Shown piece after piece: positions 36,730 through 46,650 of a DNA stretch of 64,000 nt. Origin of the DNA: Sorex araneus (taxonomy: Eukaryota > Chordata > Mammalia > Eulipotyphla > Soricidae); contig NC_073302.1 in the NCBI RefSeq assembly GCF_027595985.1, positions 169,623,534-169,687,533 on the forward strand. The letters are read 5' to 3'. A program made the position numbers and the translations under genes. Every line of letters begins with the position of its first letter. Within the stretch, counting starts at the first letter, position 1. The notes beneath the pieces are model-generated. The model had not been told where the DNA came from, did no database searches, and worked only from the letters and a program-made list of their open reading frames with translations.

Positions 36730-37165
36730 ATTGTAAGGATGTACTAGAGTTTGTTGACCCATCTGTTGAACAAAATTTGAGGTATTTTTATTTAATTTTT
36801 TTTTGGAAATAAAGAAAGCATCTATAAACATTCACATGAAAGTTTTTGTGTGAAACATTTTATTTTTCTGGGATGAATGCCCAAACGTGCACTTCTGGGC
36901 TGCATATTAGCTGCACATTTAGTTTTTCAAGAAAGCTGCAGCACACAGTTTTCCAAAGACACAATACTATTTTTTACTCTTCAGCACTGTGTAAGTGTCT
37001 ACAGATTTCTCTGCAACTCTGCCATTAATGTATTTAAATCGGGCAGACTTATTCCTCCCACTTCACTCTTCTTTTTTCAGAATTGTTTTAGGTATTGTAG
37101 TTCCTTTGTACTCACATGTAATTTTTAGTATAATCTTGTCTATGTTTACTACACAGTAAAGAATT
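36730..37165 (-). mobile_element. Old L1 fragment, 3' part of ORF2
   Basis: Plus-strand text such as AAACATTCACATGAAAGTTT, TCTGGGATGAATGCCCAAA and AGAATTGTTTTAGGTATTG is the reverse of the conserved end of mammalian L1 ORF2. An internal deletion joins the two parts near 37020. The frame is broken many times; it is not functional. Confidence 0.72.
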
Positions 37166-37420
37166 ACCTTGCCCCAAAGAGTAATGTATTAGCCTGACTT
37201 CCAGAAGATCTAGACTAAAGTTAGCCACGGAGGGGGAGAGCCATGTCAGTGTCAAGGAGCTCCAGTAAAAACCCCTCTGTGTTTCCATCCACTACTGCTG
37301 GGAAGACAGTACTGTCCACGACTGCCCTCGGAGAGGGCAATGACAATTCATGCTTAGAACTTCCCTGGATGTGGCTGCTGTGCCTCTGCCTGGCTGTTCT
37401 GAACCAGGACCCCTTTTGCA
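37166..37420. other. Unassigned sequence within the broken L1
   Basis: About 250 GC-richer bases not matching L1 or SINE, lying between L1 pieces and the SINE at 37443. Confidence 0.4.
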
Positions 37421-37442
37421 GTAACTCTGAATGTAACAGATA

Positions 37443-37624
37443 GGGGCTGGAGCGATAGTGCCGCGGGTAGGGCATTTGCCTTGCAAGCAGCCAACCCGGG
37501 TTCGATTCCCAGCATCCCATATGGTCCCCCAACACCGCCAGGAGTAATTCCTGAGTGCAGAGCCGGGAGTAACCCCTGTGCATTGCCGGGTGTGACCCCT
37601 AGCCCCTCCAAAAAAAAAAAAAAA
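37443..37624 (+). mobile_element. SOR-type SINE, full length, young
   Basis: Head GGGCTGGAGCGATAGTGCCG, perfect B box GGTTCGATTCC, A-tail of about 16. Flanked by GAATGTAACAGATA at 37429-37442 and GAACGTAACAGATA at 37625-37638 (one mismatch). Confidence 0.95.
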
Positions 37625-37759
37625 GAACGTAACAGATATGAGTAGATTCTGTGAGTCTTCCTGGCAGATGATCAGAAGTAAAGAATATCTTAGTGCTAAT
37701 TTGCAGTTAATAATAGAAATGAGGGGTGTGTGTGTGGGGGGGGGGATGGGGAAGGGGAA

Positions 37760-37895
37760 TCTCAAGAGTCCAGAAGTTTATATGTATGCAAAAATCTTGA
37801 TTTTTGACATGTTATCTTAAATCTGAAAATCAATTTGAAGAGAACAGACATCTTTACTATATTCAGTGAATCTATGAACATGACATATATCTCAG
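37760..37895 (-). mobile_element. Old L1 fragment, ORF2 middle part
   Basis: GAACAGACATCTTTACTATA and ATCTATGAACATGACATATA read as reverse L1 ORF2. Colinear with the fragments at 36730 and 38065. Confidence 0.65.
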
Positions 37896-37913
37896 CCTTG
37901 TTACTATTATTAT

Positions 37914-38064
37914 TTGGGGGCTCTCCCCAGCAGTGCTCAGGGCTCACTTCTGCCTCTGTGCTACAGGATCATAGCTGGTGGTTCTAGGGAATACCATGTA
38001 TGGGCTTGGGGATTGATCCAATGGCAGTATGCAAGGCCATAACCTCTGTACTATTGTTCTGGCA
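37914..38064 (-). mobile_element. SOR-type SINE, old, inserted in L1
   Basis: CCCAGCAGTGCTCAGGGCTC through GGGGATTGATCCAATGG to GTACTATTGTTCTGGC. Confidence 0.65.
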
Positions 38065-38300
38065 TCTTTATTACTTTTTAATATGCTTGTTGATACTAGT
38101 AAAAATGGTTCTTTAACTTGATGGTATATAGAAATGCTCTTTGTATGATTCTGAATCCAGCAACCTTGCTAAATAATCATTTTTGTCCCACAAATTTATC
38201 TATATATTTTGAATTTTCTACACTGTCTTATATGTGCATTAATTTCAGCTTCGTTTTTTTTCTTTTTTTAGCTCTCATACCATTTATTTCTTCCAGTCAT
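38065..38300 (-). mobile_element. Old L1 fragment, upstream part of ORF2
   Basis: GATGGTATATAGAAATGCTC and GAATCCAGCAACCTTGCTAA are reverse L1 ORF2 motifs, continuing the order of the earlier pieces. Confidence 0.65.
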
Positions 38301-38461
38301 AAATTCAAAAAAACTTTAAGCTATAAAAAAGGACATCCTCAACTGAATTTATATTGCTAACCAAAGAGATGAATAAGATCACATAGAGCAAATTATTATG
38401 AATGATATAAGATTGGCATCAAATTACCACATTTTACATTTGGACTGTATTATTTTAAATT

Positions 38462-38611
38462 TTGTGGCTCCACCCTTGTGCTCAGAGGCCCTAGCTTGAT
38501 GTCCAGGGTTCACCCCGGCAGTACTCAGGGGAACCTGGGTGCCTGGGATGTAATCTGGGCCTCCTGCATGCAAAGCATCCCCTCAGCTCATAGAGCTATT
38601 TCTCCAGCCCT
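38462..38611 (-). mobile_element. SOR-type SINE, old
   Basis: GTGCTCAGAGGCCCTAGCTT to AGCTATTTCTCCAGCCCTG; B box lost. Confidence 0.6.
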
Positions 38612-39035
38612 GCGCTCATTTCTTGATGCTACAGGTAAAAAGGCCTAATCATGTCAAGCAATGTCATTGGTTGTGAAATCTACCTGCCTCCTAGGACAGA
38701 CACTGACAGAGTCTAGAGTGATTTTTATTTCTTCTCCTCCTAGTTAAGCTAATGTAAAAATATTCTATTTTTTGGGTTCATATTCAGGTTTCAAGTCCAC
38801 AGTTGTACTCATGTTATTACTGTAATTTCACTTGCAGTCTCTTCGCCAAAGCAGTTTCTTTCTGAAAGTCCTTTAAACGTTCTCTTAATGCAACTGTCTT
38901 CTAATGGCAAAAACCCTTATATGATTCAGAACTGCCAAACATAATAGGAGCAATATATACAGAATATCATCATCCACTAAGATAAAACTTCACTGATTAT
39001 AGTTTCACAATTAAAACATTTTTTTTTGGTTCTGT
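38612..39035. other. Gene-free spacer
   Basis: AT-rich, no element recognised. Confidence 0.4.
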
Positions 39036-39300
39036 TTGGGCTGGAGCGATAGCACAGTGGGTAGGGCATTTTCCTTGCACGTGGGGACCAGGTTTGATTC
39101 CTCTGCCCTCTCGAGAGCCCGGCAAGCTACCGAGAGTATCCCGCCTGCATGGCAGAGCCTGGCAAAGTACCCATGGCGTATTCGATATGCCAAAAACAGT
39201 AACAAGAAATCTTACAATGGAGATGTTGTGGAGACGAAGTCTCACAATGGTGCCCGCTCGAGCAAATCAATGAGCAATGGGATGACAGTGATACAGTGAT
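39036..39300 (+). mobile_element. Second SINE type sharing the SOR head but with a different body
   Basis: Begins with the standard head (GGGCTGGAGCGATAGCACAG) and B box GGTTTGATTCC, but then reads CTCGAGAGCCCGGCAAGCTA, CGTATTCGATATGCCAAAAA and GAGCAAATCAATGAGCAATG, ending in GACAGTGATACAGTGA. No A-tail. The body repeats a CTTACAATGGAGA / CTCACAATGG module twice. A minus-strand copy is at 55917-56166. Confidence 0.87.
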
Positions 39301-39302
39301 TG

Positions 39303-39471
39303 TTTTTGAGTCACAGCTGGGAGTGCTCAGGGCTTACTCCTGGCTCTGTGCTTAGGGATCACTCCTGGCTGGATTCTTAGGGCTATATGTGGTGCTGGGG
39401 ATCAAACCCAGGGTCAGCTATGTGCAAGGCAAGTGCCCTATGTACTGTACTATCACTCTGGCCTCCACAAT
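39303..39471 (-). mobile_element. SOR-type SINE
   Basis: TTGAGTCACAGCTGGGAGTG to GTACTATCACTCTGGCC; starts within three bases of the end of the preceding SINE. Confidence 0.8.
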
Positions 39472-39489
39472 TTAAAGTCTACTGAGTTT

Positions 39490-39665
39490 GGGCTGGAGCA
39501 ATAGCACAGCGGGTAGGGCATTTGCCTTGCACTCGGCTGACCCAGGTTCGATTCCCAGCATCCATATGGTCACCTGAGCACTGCTAGGGGTAATCCCTGA
39601 GTGCAGAGCCAGGAGTAACCCCTGCGCATTGCTGGGTGTGACCCAAAAAGCAAAAAAAAAAAAAA
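39490..39665 (+). mobile_element. SOR-type SINE, full length, young
   Basis: Perfect A and B boxes and an A-tail. Duplication TCTACTGAGTTT at 39478-39489 and TCCACTGAGTTT at 39666-39677. Confidence 0.95.
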
Positions 39666-39885
39666 TCCACTGAGTTTTAAATTCACATTAAAAAATGTGC
39701 CATATAATCTAATCATAGTATATTCCTACTATTAAGTATTTTAGAAAACATGAGAACATATTTGACAGGACCAACTACTTCAGCACCAGATACTATTCCA
39801 CATTATCAGCAAAGAGAAAAACTATGAGCTGTAAATTAAGATGAAGTTCCTCTAAAACCTGTTTATGGTAAAAATGAAATAGGAG

Positions 39886-40204
39886 GTCATGGAGCAGAGG
39901 GGATGGTCTAGTTGCACAGGCATATGCCTTGTGAGTGTGAGGCACCGAGTTTGACTCTCACTGCTGAGAGTCCACATACACTGAGTCGGGATCCCTTGCT
40001 CTGTAGCACAGTGCTCAGTCTCAATCAGGTATTGTACAAGCATCACCCCTTAGGATGTGTAAACCTGCAACGTGCGCGCGCGAGAGAGAGCACAGTTGGG
40101 AGGGTGCTTGCCTTGCAATGCAGCCCACCTGGGTCAATCCCTGGCACTATCCAGCTCCGTCAGGGGTGAGCTCAGAGCACAGAGCCAGGAGTAAGCCCAG
40201 AAAG
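39886..40204 (+). mobile_element. Two degenerate SOR-type SINEs in tandem
   Basis: First at about 39886-39990 (GCATATGCCTTGTGAGTGTG, poor match). Second at about 40062-40204, with GGGTGCTTGCCTTGCAATGC, CTGGGTCAATCCCTGGC and AGAGCCAGGAGTAAGCCC. A GCGCGCGCGAGAGAG stretch replaces the second head. Confidence 0.55.
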
Positions 40205-40405
40205 TTTGAGGTTATAATCTCTGGCAAATATTTAGATGCAGGATTATTTTGAGATATTGGGAGGGTTATCAATATTTGTTAATATATTTCCAGAATTTAT
40301 GAAGCCTAACCAGACCATTTTCTCGAGCATAGATCTTCTATTCAGAAAACAGAATGAAGGCAAAAGGAAGAGGGTCAAGGTTTTCTTAAAAATATAGTAT
40401 TGTGG

Positions 40406-40487
40406 GAGCTGGAGCAATAGTGTAGCGGGTAGGGTGTTTGCCTTGCACATGGCCGACCCAGGTTCGATTCCCAGCATCCCATATGGT
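40406..40487 (+). mobile_element. SOR-type SINE, 3' truncated with (TA)n tail
   Basis: Good head and perfect B box GGTTCGATTCC, but the body stops at CATATGGTC and runs straight into TATATATATATG repeats to 40511. Confidence 0.88.
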
Positions 40488-40639
40488 CTATATATATATA
40501 TGTATATATATAGTTTCAAGTTCACTCCAACATATGAATAAATAGAACTCAGAGATTCTAAATTGAATCACAAGTGTGCAAAAGTTTCAGCCCATTACTA
40601 ACAGCAAACAGCTTGTAGAAAATGGGGCACTTTAAAAAT

Positions 40640-40797
40640 TCAGTTTTGGTTCTGGGCAGGTAAGGACTTGCCTTATACACAGCTGACTCGGCTTCAATTC
40701 CTGGTATCCCATATGGTCCCTCACCCCCCTCCAGGAGTGTTCCTTGAGCACAGAGACAGGAGTGAGCCCTGAGCACTTCCGGTGTGACCCAAAATAA
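40640..40797 (+). mobile_element. SOR-type SINE, diverged
   Basis: GGACTTGCCTTATACACAGC, GCTTCAATTCCTGG and GAGTGAGCCCTGAGCACTTC. Confidence 0.75.
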
Positions 40798-40884
40798 AAA
40801 TATTTAATTTTAAGCCAGTAGATTTGAAGTCATAAATGACTGAAACATGAACTCTAAGTAATTATTATTGCCATTGAAAAGCAT

Positions 40885-41065
40885 CAGTAAAAGTTAAAAT
40901 CTATCATTTATTTTGATTTTGTTATGGCATTAAACAATCAGATACACTAATTTATAAAATCCCTTAAATAATTTTCCTAAGTAAGTAGTATCCCTATTTT
41001 GTTGATAAAGAAACTGAAGTTATGGGAATTTCTAAGGCTATAGGGTTAGTAAATAAAAACTTAAG
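40885..41065 (+). mobile_element. MIR remnant
   Basis: GTAGTATCCCTATTTTGTTG and ATAAAGAAACTGAAGTTATG follow the MIR core order (bases near the 'fully counted' ATGAGGAAACTGAGG motif). Ancient and decayed. Confidence 0.5.
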
Positions 41066-41066
41066 C

Positions 41067-41170
41067 CTTATGAAGGCAGGAACTGTGTTTTGCTCTCTTT
41101 ATTTCTATTGCCTAAAGTTGGCCTGACACATAGGAAGATCCTGGCAAATATTTGTTTAAGTAGCCGTGTA
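41067..41170 (+). mobile_element. L2-like 3' end remnant
   Basis: GAAGGCAGGAACTGTGTTTT, CCTGACACATAGGAAG and CAAATATTTGTTTAAGTAG follow the L2 3' end in order. Confidence 0.5.
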
Positions 41171-41448
41171 CAAATGCCAGGCTCTTAAATTCTACAATCC
41201 AGCGCTCCTAGAATATAAGCCAGTCGATGACTGCAGGTAAGGCACTTGACAACTTATTTCTTTCTTAAATAAGACCAAGTGCATTGACTTCTTGTTGATG
41301 TGGTAATCGAGAAATGCTAGTACATTCTGTATGTCAGCATGGACTTTTACAAGGTATTTTAGTACAATCAAGATTTCTTTTTCTCTTTTATACTCTTTGT
41401 GCTAGTAAGCTTAACTGAATCAAAGGATGGATTAAGTAGTAAATGATG

Positions 41449-41625
41449 GACCAGAGAGATAGTAAAGAGATTAGGGAATTTGCCTTGCACAGGCTGATTT
41501 CGGTTCTATTCTTGACACCACATAGGGTTGCCAAGCACAGCCAGAAGTAAGCCCTGAATCAGTGTAGAACCAGGAGTAATTCCTGAGCCCTGCCAGATGT
41601 AGCGCCCCCACCCCCCACCAAAATA
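41449..41625 (+). mobile_element. SOR-type SINE, diverged
   Basis: GACCAGAGAGATAGTAAAGAG head, TTGCCTTGCACAGGCTG, body GAACCAGGAGTAATTCCTG, C-rich end. Confidence 0.75.
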
Positions 41626-41701
41626 AATGGTAGCACATGACGCACTTGATTTTACGGGGATAAATATTTTCTATATATCATACTTGTAGACTAAGCTCTT
41701 T

Positions 41702-41883
41702 TTTTTTTTTTTTTTTTTGCTTTTTGGGTCACACCCAGCAATGCACAGGGGTTACTCCTGGCTCATGCACTCAGGAATCACCCCTGGCGGCGCTCAGGGG
41801 ACCATATGGGATGCTGGGATTTGAACCCAGGTCGGCCGCGTGCAAGGCAAACGCCCTACTCGCTGTGCTATCACTCCAGCCCC
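41702..41883 (-). mobile_element. SOR-type SINE, full length, young
   Basis: Long A-tail (T-run on plus), clean body, near-perfect boxes. Exact 15-base duplication TAGACTAAGCTCTTT at 41687-41701 and 41884-41898. Confidence 0.96.
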
Positions 41884-42194
41884 TAGACTAAGCTCTTTAA
41901 AGGGTTCAGGAAGTTCAGAAGTATCTCCTGTTGATTAAAGGAGAATGAGATGGGAACATATGGATGGTCAATAAGAACAGCCCTCCTGGAAATCATTTTT
42001 CTTTCTGATATGTAATGGCAAACTGTAGGTAAAAGAGATTACAAACATTTAGAGTATATTTCTATTTAATTTCTGTAGGTTTCACATTTTTACTTCATTC
42101 CCACAGTCATTTCATTTTCCCAGATGAAATCATATTGTACTATATATAATTTATACACATACACATATACTACACACATGTATACATATACTTA

Positions 42195-42480
42195 CAAATT
42201 ATTTTTTTCTTTTGCTGTGCTGGGGAATGAACCCAGGGTCTCACACACATGGCTAAATGCTCTACTGCTGACTTACATTCCTAGTCCCTATGGTTATGAA
42301 TATTTTAATCTGTTTTTAAAGTCTGGGGCCTCACCAGTGCTAAGGGCCACCAAGGCCTCACACATGGCTCACATGGGGGTGGTGGTCAGTGGAATGCTTT
42401 GATGAGATCAAACCCAGGGCCCTGTGCATACCTGGCATGTGCTCCAGCATACTGAGCTCTCTCTCTCTCCTCTTCTGGGG
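42195..42480 (-). mobile_element. Two very old SINE-like remnants
   Basis: GGGGAATGAACCCAGGGTCT near 42221 and GAGATCAAACCCAGGGCCC near 42404 are decayed reversed B-box regions; flanks align poorly. Confidence 0.35.
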
Positions 42481-43034
42481 GAATGCTTTAAAGGCAGGCA
42501 CCAAGACCAAAAATGAGCACAGTAGCCCATGTCACCAAAATAAAATGATGACCCACATCACAGGAGTCTATGGGAACAGTTAGTGCAATAAAGAAAGCCG
42601 CTATAAATGGCATGGGTTAGGATTATATTTTAAGAAATCTGCATACTCTTTTTCTCTTTCTCTCTATATAGCCACATCCGTTTCTTTTGTGAAGAAACAC
42701 CTTGAATGTGTCTTGAGTGTAGGAAGAGTTTGCTCAGTTAACTATAGATAGCAATCTTTCATATGCCAGGAATGCAATCCTATTGTGGAAAAGAGCCTCA
42801 AGGTCAATGCTTCAAACTTCAGACAGCCAATCAATAGGTCATTTCCCAAACATGAGGTTTATGTGTCACCATTCCAGATCAGTATTTGAAAAAGAACAAT
42901 TCTTTCCAACACTGTACAAGCATGTCGTAGATTTAACACAGAAAGCCATATTTCCATGTTTATATAATTCACATCTCTTCCTGACATGAAAGAACAGCCA
43001 GAAGGATGAGGCACAGACAGGGCTTTGTTTCTGG
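42481..43034. other. Gene-free spacer
   Basis: No gene or element recognised. Confidence 0.4.
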
Positions 43035-43185
43035 GTGCCAGGGAGATAGCACCAAGGGCTGAATGCATACTTTGTATATGCGAGGCTCAGGTTCGATCCT
43101 TGGCACTGCACGGTACCCTCAGCACTCAGCTCAGGGAATGACCCTGAGCTCAGAGCTGGAAGAACCCTGTGGGTAGCATTGGTCT
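43035..43185 (+). mobile_element. SOR-type SINE, old
   Basis: GTGCCAGGGAGATAGCACCA head, good B box GGTTCGATCC, body CCTCAGCACTCAGCTCAGGG. Confidence 0.62.
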
Positions 43186-43401
43186 GTCCTTTCTCCCTGG
43201 TTGAGGGAGCTTAGGTTTATTGGGTCACACCCATCACAGTGCTCCCGAGACACTCCCATTCCTTTGTTTATTGGAATACAGCTCTACACAGTTTTAGGCC
43301 TAATATTGGTTTATCCTACCTCCCTGGCTGCAGGGAGTTTAGGTTTACTCAGTAATATTCATCACAATGCTCCTGAGGCACCCCCATTCCTCTGTGTTTA
43401 T
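43180..43401. repeat. Imperfect tandem duplication, about 95-base units 126 bases apart
   Basis: TTGGTCTGTCCTTTCTCCCTG at 43180 and TTGGTTTATCCTACCTCCCTG at 43306 each lead into AGGTTTA, ATCACA-TGCTCC-GA and CCCATTCCT in the same order. The units have clearly diverged. Confidence 0.8.
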
Positions 43402-44620
43402 CTGTAACTTCTTTGTGCTCTACTTCCCCAACTGGTCAATCACCTTTATCTCCTAATCAGATTCTGTTAACTTGTAAGGTCAGATCCTTCTAAGGACATT
43501 GGATTTGTATACATGAGTAAAATATTGCTTTTCTCTTCTCCTTATGTCCTTTGCATAGTTACTTCAGAGCAATGTCCTTTTTTGTATAGACACAGGAAGA
43601 CAATTAATGCTATGCTTTTATAACTTGGGAGTTAATTGACTCTGAATTGACTCCTGGGCATCTGTTCTCGACTTAAGCCTCAGTTGCCCTAACTTCCTAG
43701 CACCCCAAAAGCAGGTCCCGACGAGGGACTGGATGAACCCAGGGCAAGCTGTGAGCTACCCTGGCATCAAAATGGGCCAGACCAAGCTCCATAATACTTA
43801 ACTATAAGATTAGAGCATGGTCATGGACAAATTCTGCCATGATCCAAAGAGTAGCAACTGGATTAGGACCCTGCTATGGTTAGGAAAGACTAATCTGGCC
43901 TGAGCACTGTAGTCTGAGATCTATAGGGAGATGCCCCCGGGAAAGCCATCATATAAGCTTAATGTATCTCTTACTCTGTCCATACAAAATGACTAATATT
44001 ATTAGGAAGTAGAATTAAGATAAGTGTTTAAATGGTTGTAGGACTAAGGAAAGCAGAAATGCACCCAGAGATGGTATTTCGCCCTTAGGCAGGTCTTGCT
44101 GAATGAGAGTTTGTCCTGGAAGAAGTTTTCCCTGAGGGAAGGACTTTACATTGTTGATTGTATGACCACATCTACGCGTAACTGTTACCTCAGCCCCTCA
44201 TGATTCGGGATATAATAAGGCTGTAAGAGTGGGTGAGGGGAGGATAAGGGGGATCAGGAGAATGAGAGAGAAGAATGAAGGAGCAGGATCTGGGGGAGAG
44301 GAGTGAAGGATGATTCAGGGAAGGAGAATCAGGAGAGAATGGAGATGAGATTGGAACAAACTGCAACTGATACCAAGCAGCCTGGCCCTCATTTCCTTCT
44401 TCGTCCACCCACTGCCTCGGCCATCCTGGATGGCGGGAGAGGTGCGAGATTACCAAACGCAGGCAGTGAGAGAGGCTGTAGGCTTCATATTCATTTTTTA
44501 AATACACAACCTTCCAGCATTGCCAGGGGTGGCCCACCCCCCAAAAATCTCGTTTCTCTTTTCTAAAGGTGAAATACAGAAAATGTTGGAAATCTGGGTC
44601 AATGCAATCCAAGACACTGA
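43402..44620. other. Possible old LTR-type repeat, otherwise unassigned
   Basis: Contains GGGATATAATAAGGCTG (a TATA-like box at 44208) followed by a purine-rich stretch with repeated AGGAGAATGAGAGAG units to 44350, an order seen in some endogenous retroviral LTRs. No clear TG...CA ends, primer-binding site or viral reading frame. Low certainty. Confidence 0.25.
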
Positions 44621-45875
44621 AATGTGAGATCTGCAAATGTGAATTCTATAGTTAATAGAGAATAGCTAACTTTTGGAAAAAATTTTGCTTGAATGTGAAA
44701 CTTGAATTTTCTATAAGTGAGAAAAACATTGTATTTACATTACAAACAATACTTGTTATACTTTACTTCAAAATTACATGTGATCCAAATTAACAATTCA
44801 AATTTGCTGGCCACAGAGGAAATGTCAGATTTATTAATAAAAGGAAGCCTATTATAAACTGAAATTATAACTTTTGAGAAGAGGGATATTATTAAAAGTG
44901 AATTTTTGTATTCATAACTCTGGATTTAAAAGTTTTTTTCTTGTATTCACATAGTTCAGAACCTTGTGGGCAGTTAGAATAGTACATGATTATTCTAAAT
45001 AATTTTATGTACTCACATTTAATTAAAATATGAAATAAGACAAATAAGACATATCATAATAAAATACTTCTCCAGTTCAAAACTGTGACTGGAATAGTTT
45101 CACAAGCAAAATGAAAAATGCTCAGGTTAAAAACTCTAAATTTTAGATTTTCACCAGGGGAAAAACAAGAATCTACATATCATTAATGTGAATAACCATC
45201 ATCTCTCTTGTATTATTCAACAACTGTTCATGCCAAAAAAGAGCAAAATCCTGCTTTATGATGTCTCTGGTGAAACCGTTACAGTGGCAAATTCTTCGGG
45301 CCTAGTGCATGATTCTACAAAGTTAACACCCCTAGAAATGCTGACAGATCCTAAATTACATATCACATATGGTGCAACATACAAATTCAAGTGGATATGC
45401 TCTGAACAACTACCATTTAAAATAACTTTAGAACTGAAATTCATTTATGATTATTCCATTCTTAATACAATTATTTCATTTAATCTTTTTGTAATTTCTT
45501 CCTACTTGGGCTCCTTACAATTTTGATTCAAACACAAAGTAAATTCAAACATGAAGACTTTCTTCTGGTTAGTATCTTCAGCTCCAAATTTTCTCTTTTG
45601 AAAAATATCACAAAATTCCGTAAGTTACATATAGTGATTCTGATTATTTCGGCCTGAGATGTGGAAAAACTTATTTGAGGATGGTCTAAGGAAAGAGAAT
45701 TATTTAATACTTAAAGAATTACTAATTTTGGAAGTTTATATGAAGGAATATGAAAGTCAGTCAAGTTTTCTATTTGCTAGGAGTGCTAATAAAATACTGG
45801 ATGGTGAGAAGATTAAAATCATTGACTAAGGTAAAGTTTCTAATAGTTGTGGCTTATATTTAACTTTGACAGTTT
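44621..45875. other. Gene-free AT-rich spacer
   Basis: The longest frame (112 codons from 45188, plus) resembles no family and sits in AT-rich DNA without exon signals. Confidence 0.4.
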
Positions 45876-45876
45876 T

Positions 45877-46044
45877 TTGTTTTTGTTCTTGGGCCAAACC
45901 TGGTGGTTCTCCAGAGTTACTCCTTGCTCTGCACTCAGGAATTACTCTTGATGGGCTGGGGAACTATATGGGATGCCAGGGATCAACCTGCGTTGTCCAT
46001 GTGCAAGGCAAGGTTCCTACCTGTTGTACTGTTGCTCTGGCCCA
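45877..46044 (-). mobile_element. SOR-type SINE
   Basis: GGGCCAAACCTGGTGGTTCT to GTACTGTTGCTCTGGCCC. Confidence 0.8.
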
Positions 46045-46049
46045 AGCTG

Positions 46050-46183
46050 CCAGTTTTGTCTTGGGACCACAACCAGCTATGCTTGGGATCACTCCTGGCA
46101 GTGCTTGGGGGACCACAAATAGTGCCAGGATTAAGCCTGGGCCAGCTGCATTAAAGCAAACTTACCACTATCTCTCTAGTCTA
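46050..46183 (-). mobile_element. SOR-type SINE, old, shortened
   Basis: GGGACCACAACCAGCTATGC to CTATCTCTCTAGTC; directly follows the previous SINE. Confidence 0.68.
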
Positions 46184-46213
46184 ATTGTTTTTACATTAGA
46201 AAATGTAGAACTA

Positions 46214-46410
46214 GGGGCTGGAGCGATAGCACAGCGGGTAGGGCGTTTGCCTTGCACGCGGCCAACCCGGGTTCGATTCCCAGCATCCCGTATGGTCCCC
46301 TGAGCACCGCCAGGGGTGATTCCTGAGTGCAGAGCCAGGAGTAACCCCTGTGCATCGCCAGGTGTGACCCAAAGAGCAAAAAAAAAAAAAAAAAAAAAAA
46401 AAAAGAAAAA
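46214..46410 (+). mobile_element. SOR-type SINE, near-consensus, youngest-looking
   Basis: Perfect A box, B box, body and an A-tail of about 30 with two interruptions. Exact 16-base duplication AGAAAATGTAGAACTA at 46198-46213 and 46411-46426. A good reference copy for the family. Confidence 0.97.
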
Positions 46411-46426
46411 AGAAAATGTAGAACTA

Positions 46427-46460
46427 GGGGCAGGGGAGGAAAAAAAAAGAAAATGTAGAA
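46427..46460 (+). mobile_element. Collapsed second insertion at the same target
   Basis: GGGGCAGGGGAGG, an A-run, then a third copy of the target AGAAAATGTAGAA at 46448-46460. It looks like a SINE head joined to an A-tail with the middle lost. Confidence 0.5.
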
Positions 46461-46514
46461 TTAACTTCATAGTGTGTTGCTGATGTTTTAGAAATAGTTT
46501 ACACAGCAGAGCTG

Positions 46515-46650
46515 AGGGACTTAGATATTTAAGTTCTATTTCTGGCCATTCTACAATATGCTTGAAATTACAGATAAGCCACTTAACTTTGAGTTGATCC
46601 AACCTCTCTGTTCCTAAAGGCAGAAAGAGTATTGTCTATCCTACAGATAA
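46515..46650 (+). mobile_element. MIR remnant
   Basis: AAGCCACTTAACTTTGAG, CCAACCTCTCTGTTCCTAAA and ATCCTACAGATAATT follow the MIR order (control of TCACTTAACCTCTCTG). Confidence 0.5.

Noticed and set aside
45188..45526. 112-codon frame in AT-rich DNA
   Set aside because: No homology recognised, no Kozak context or exon signals, and long frames of this size occur by chance here.
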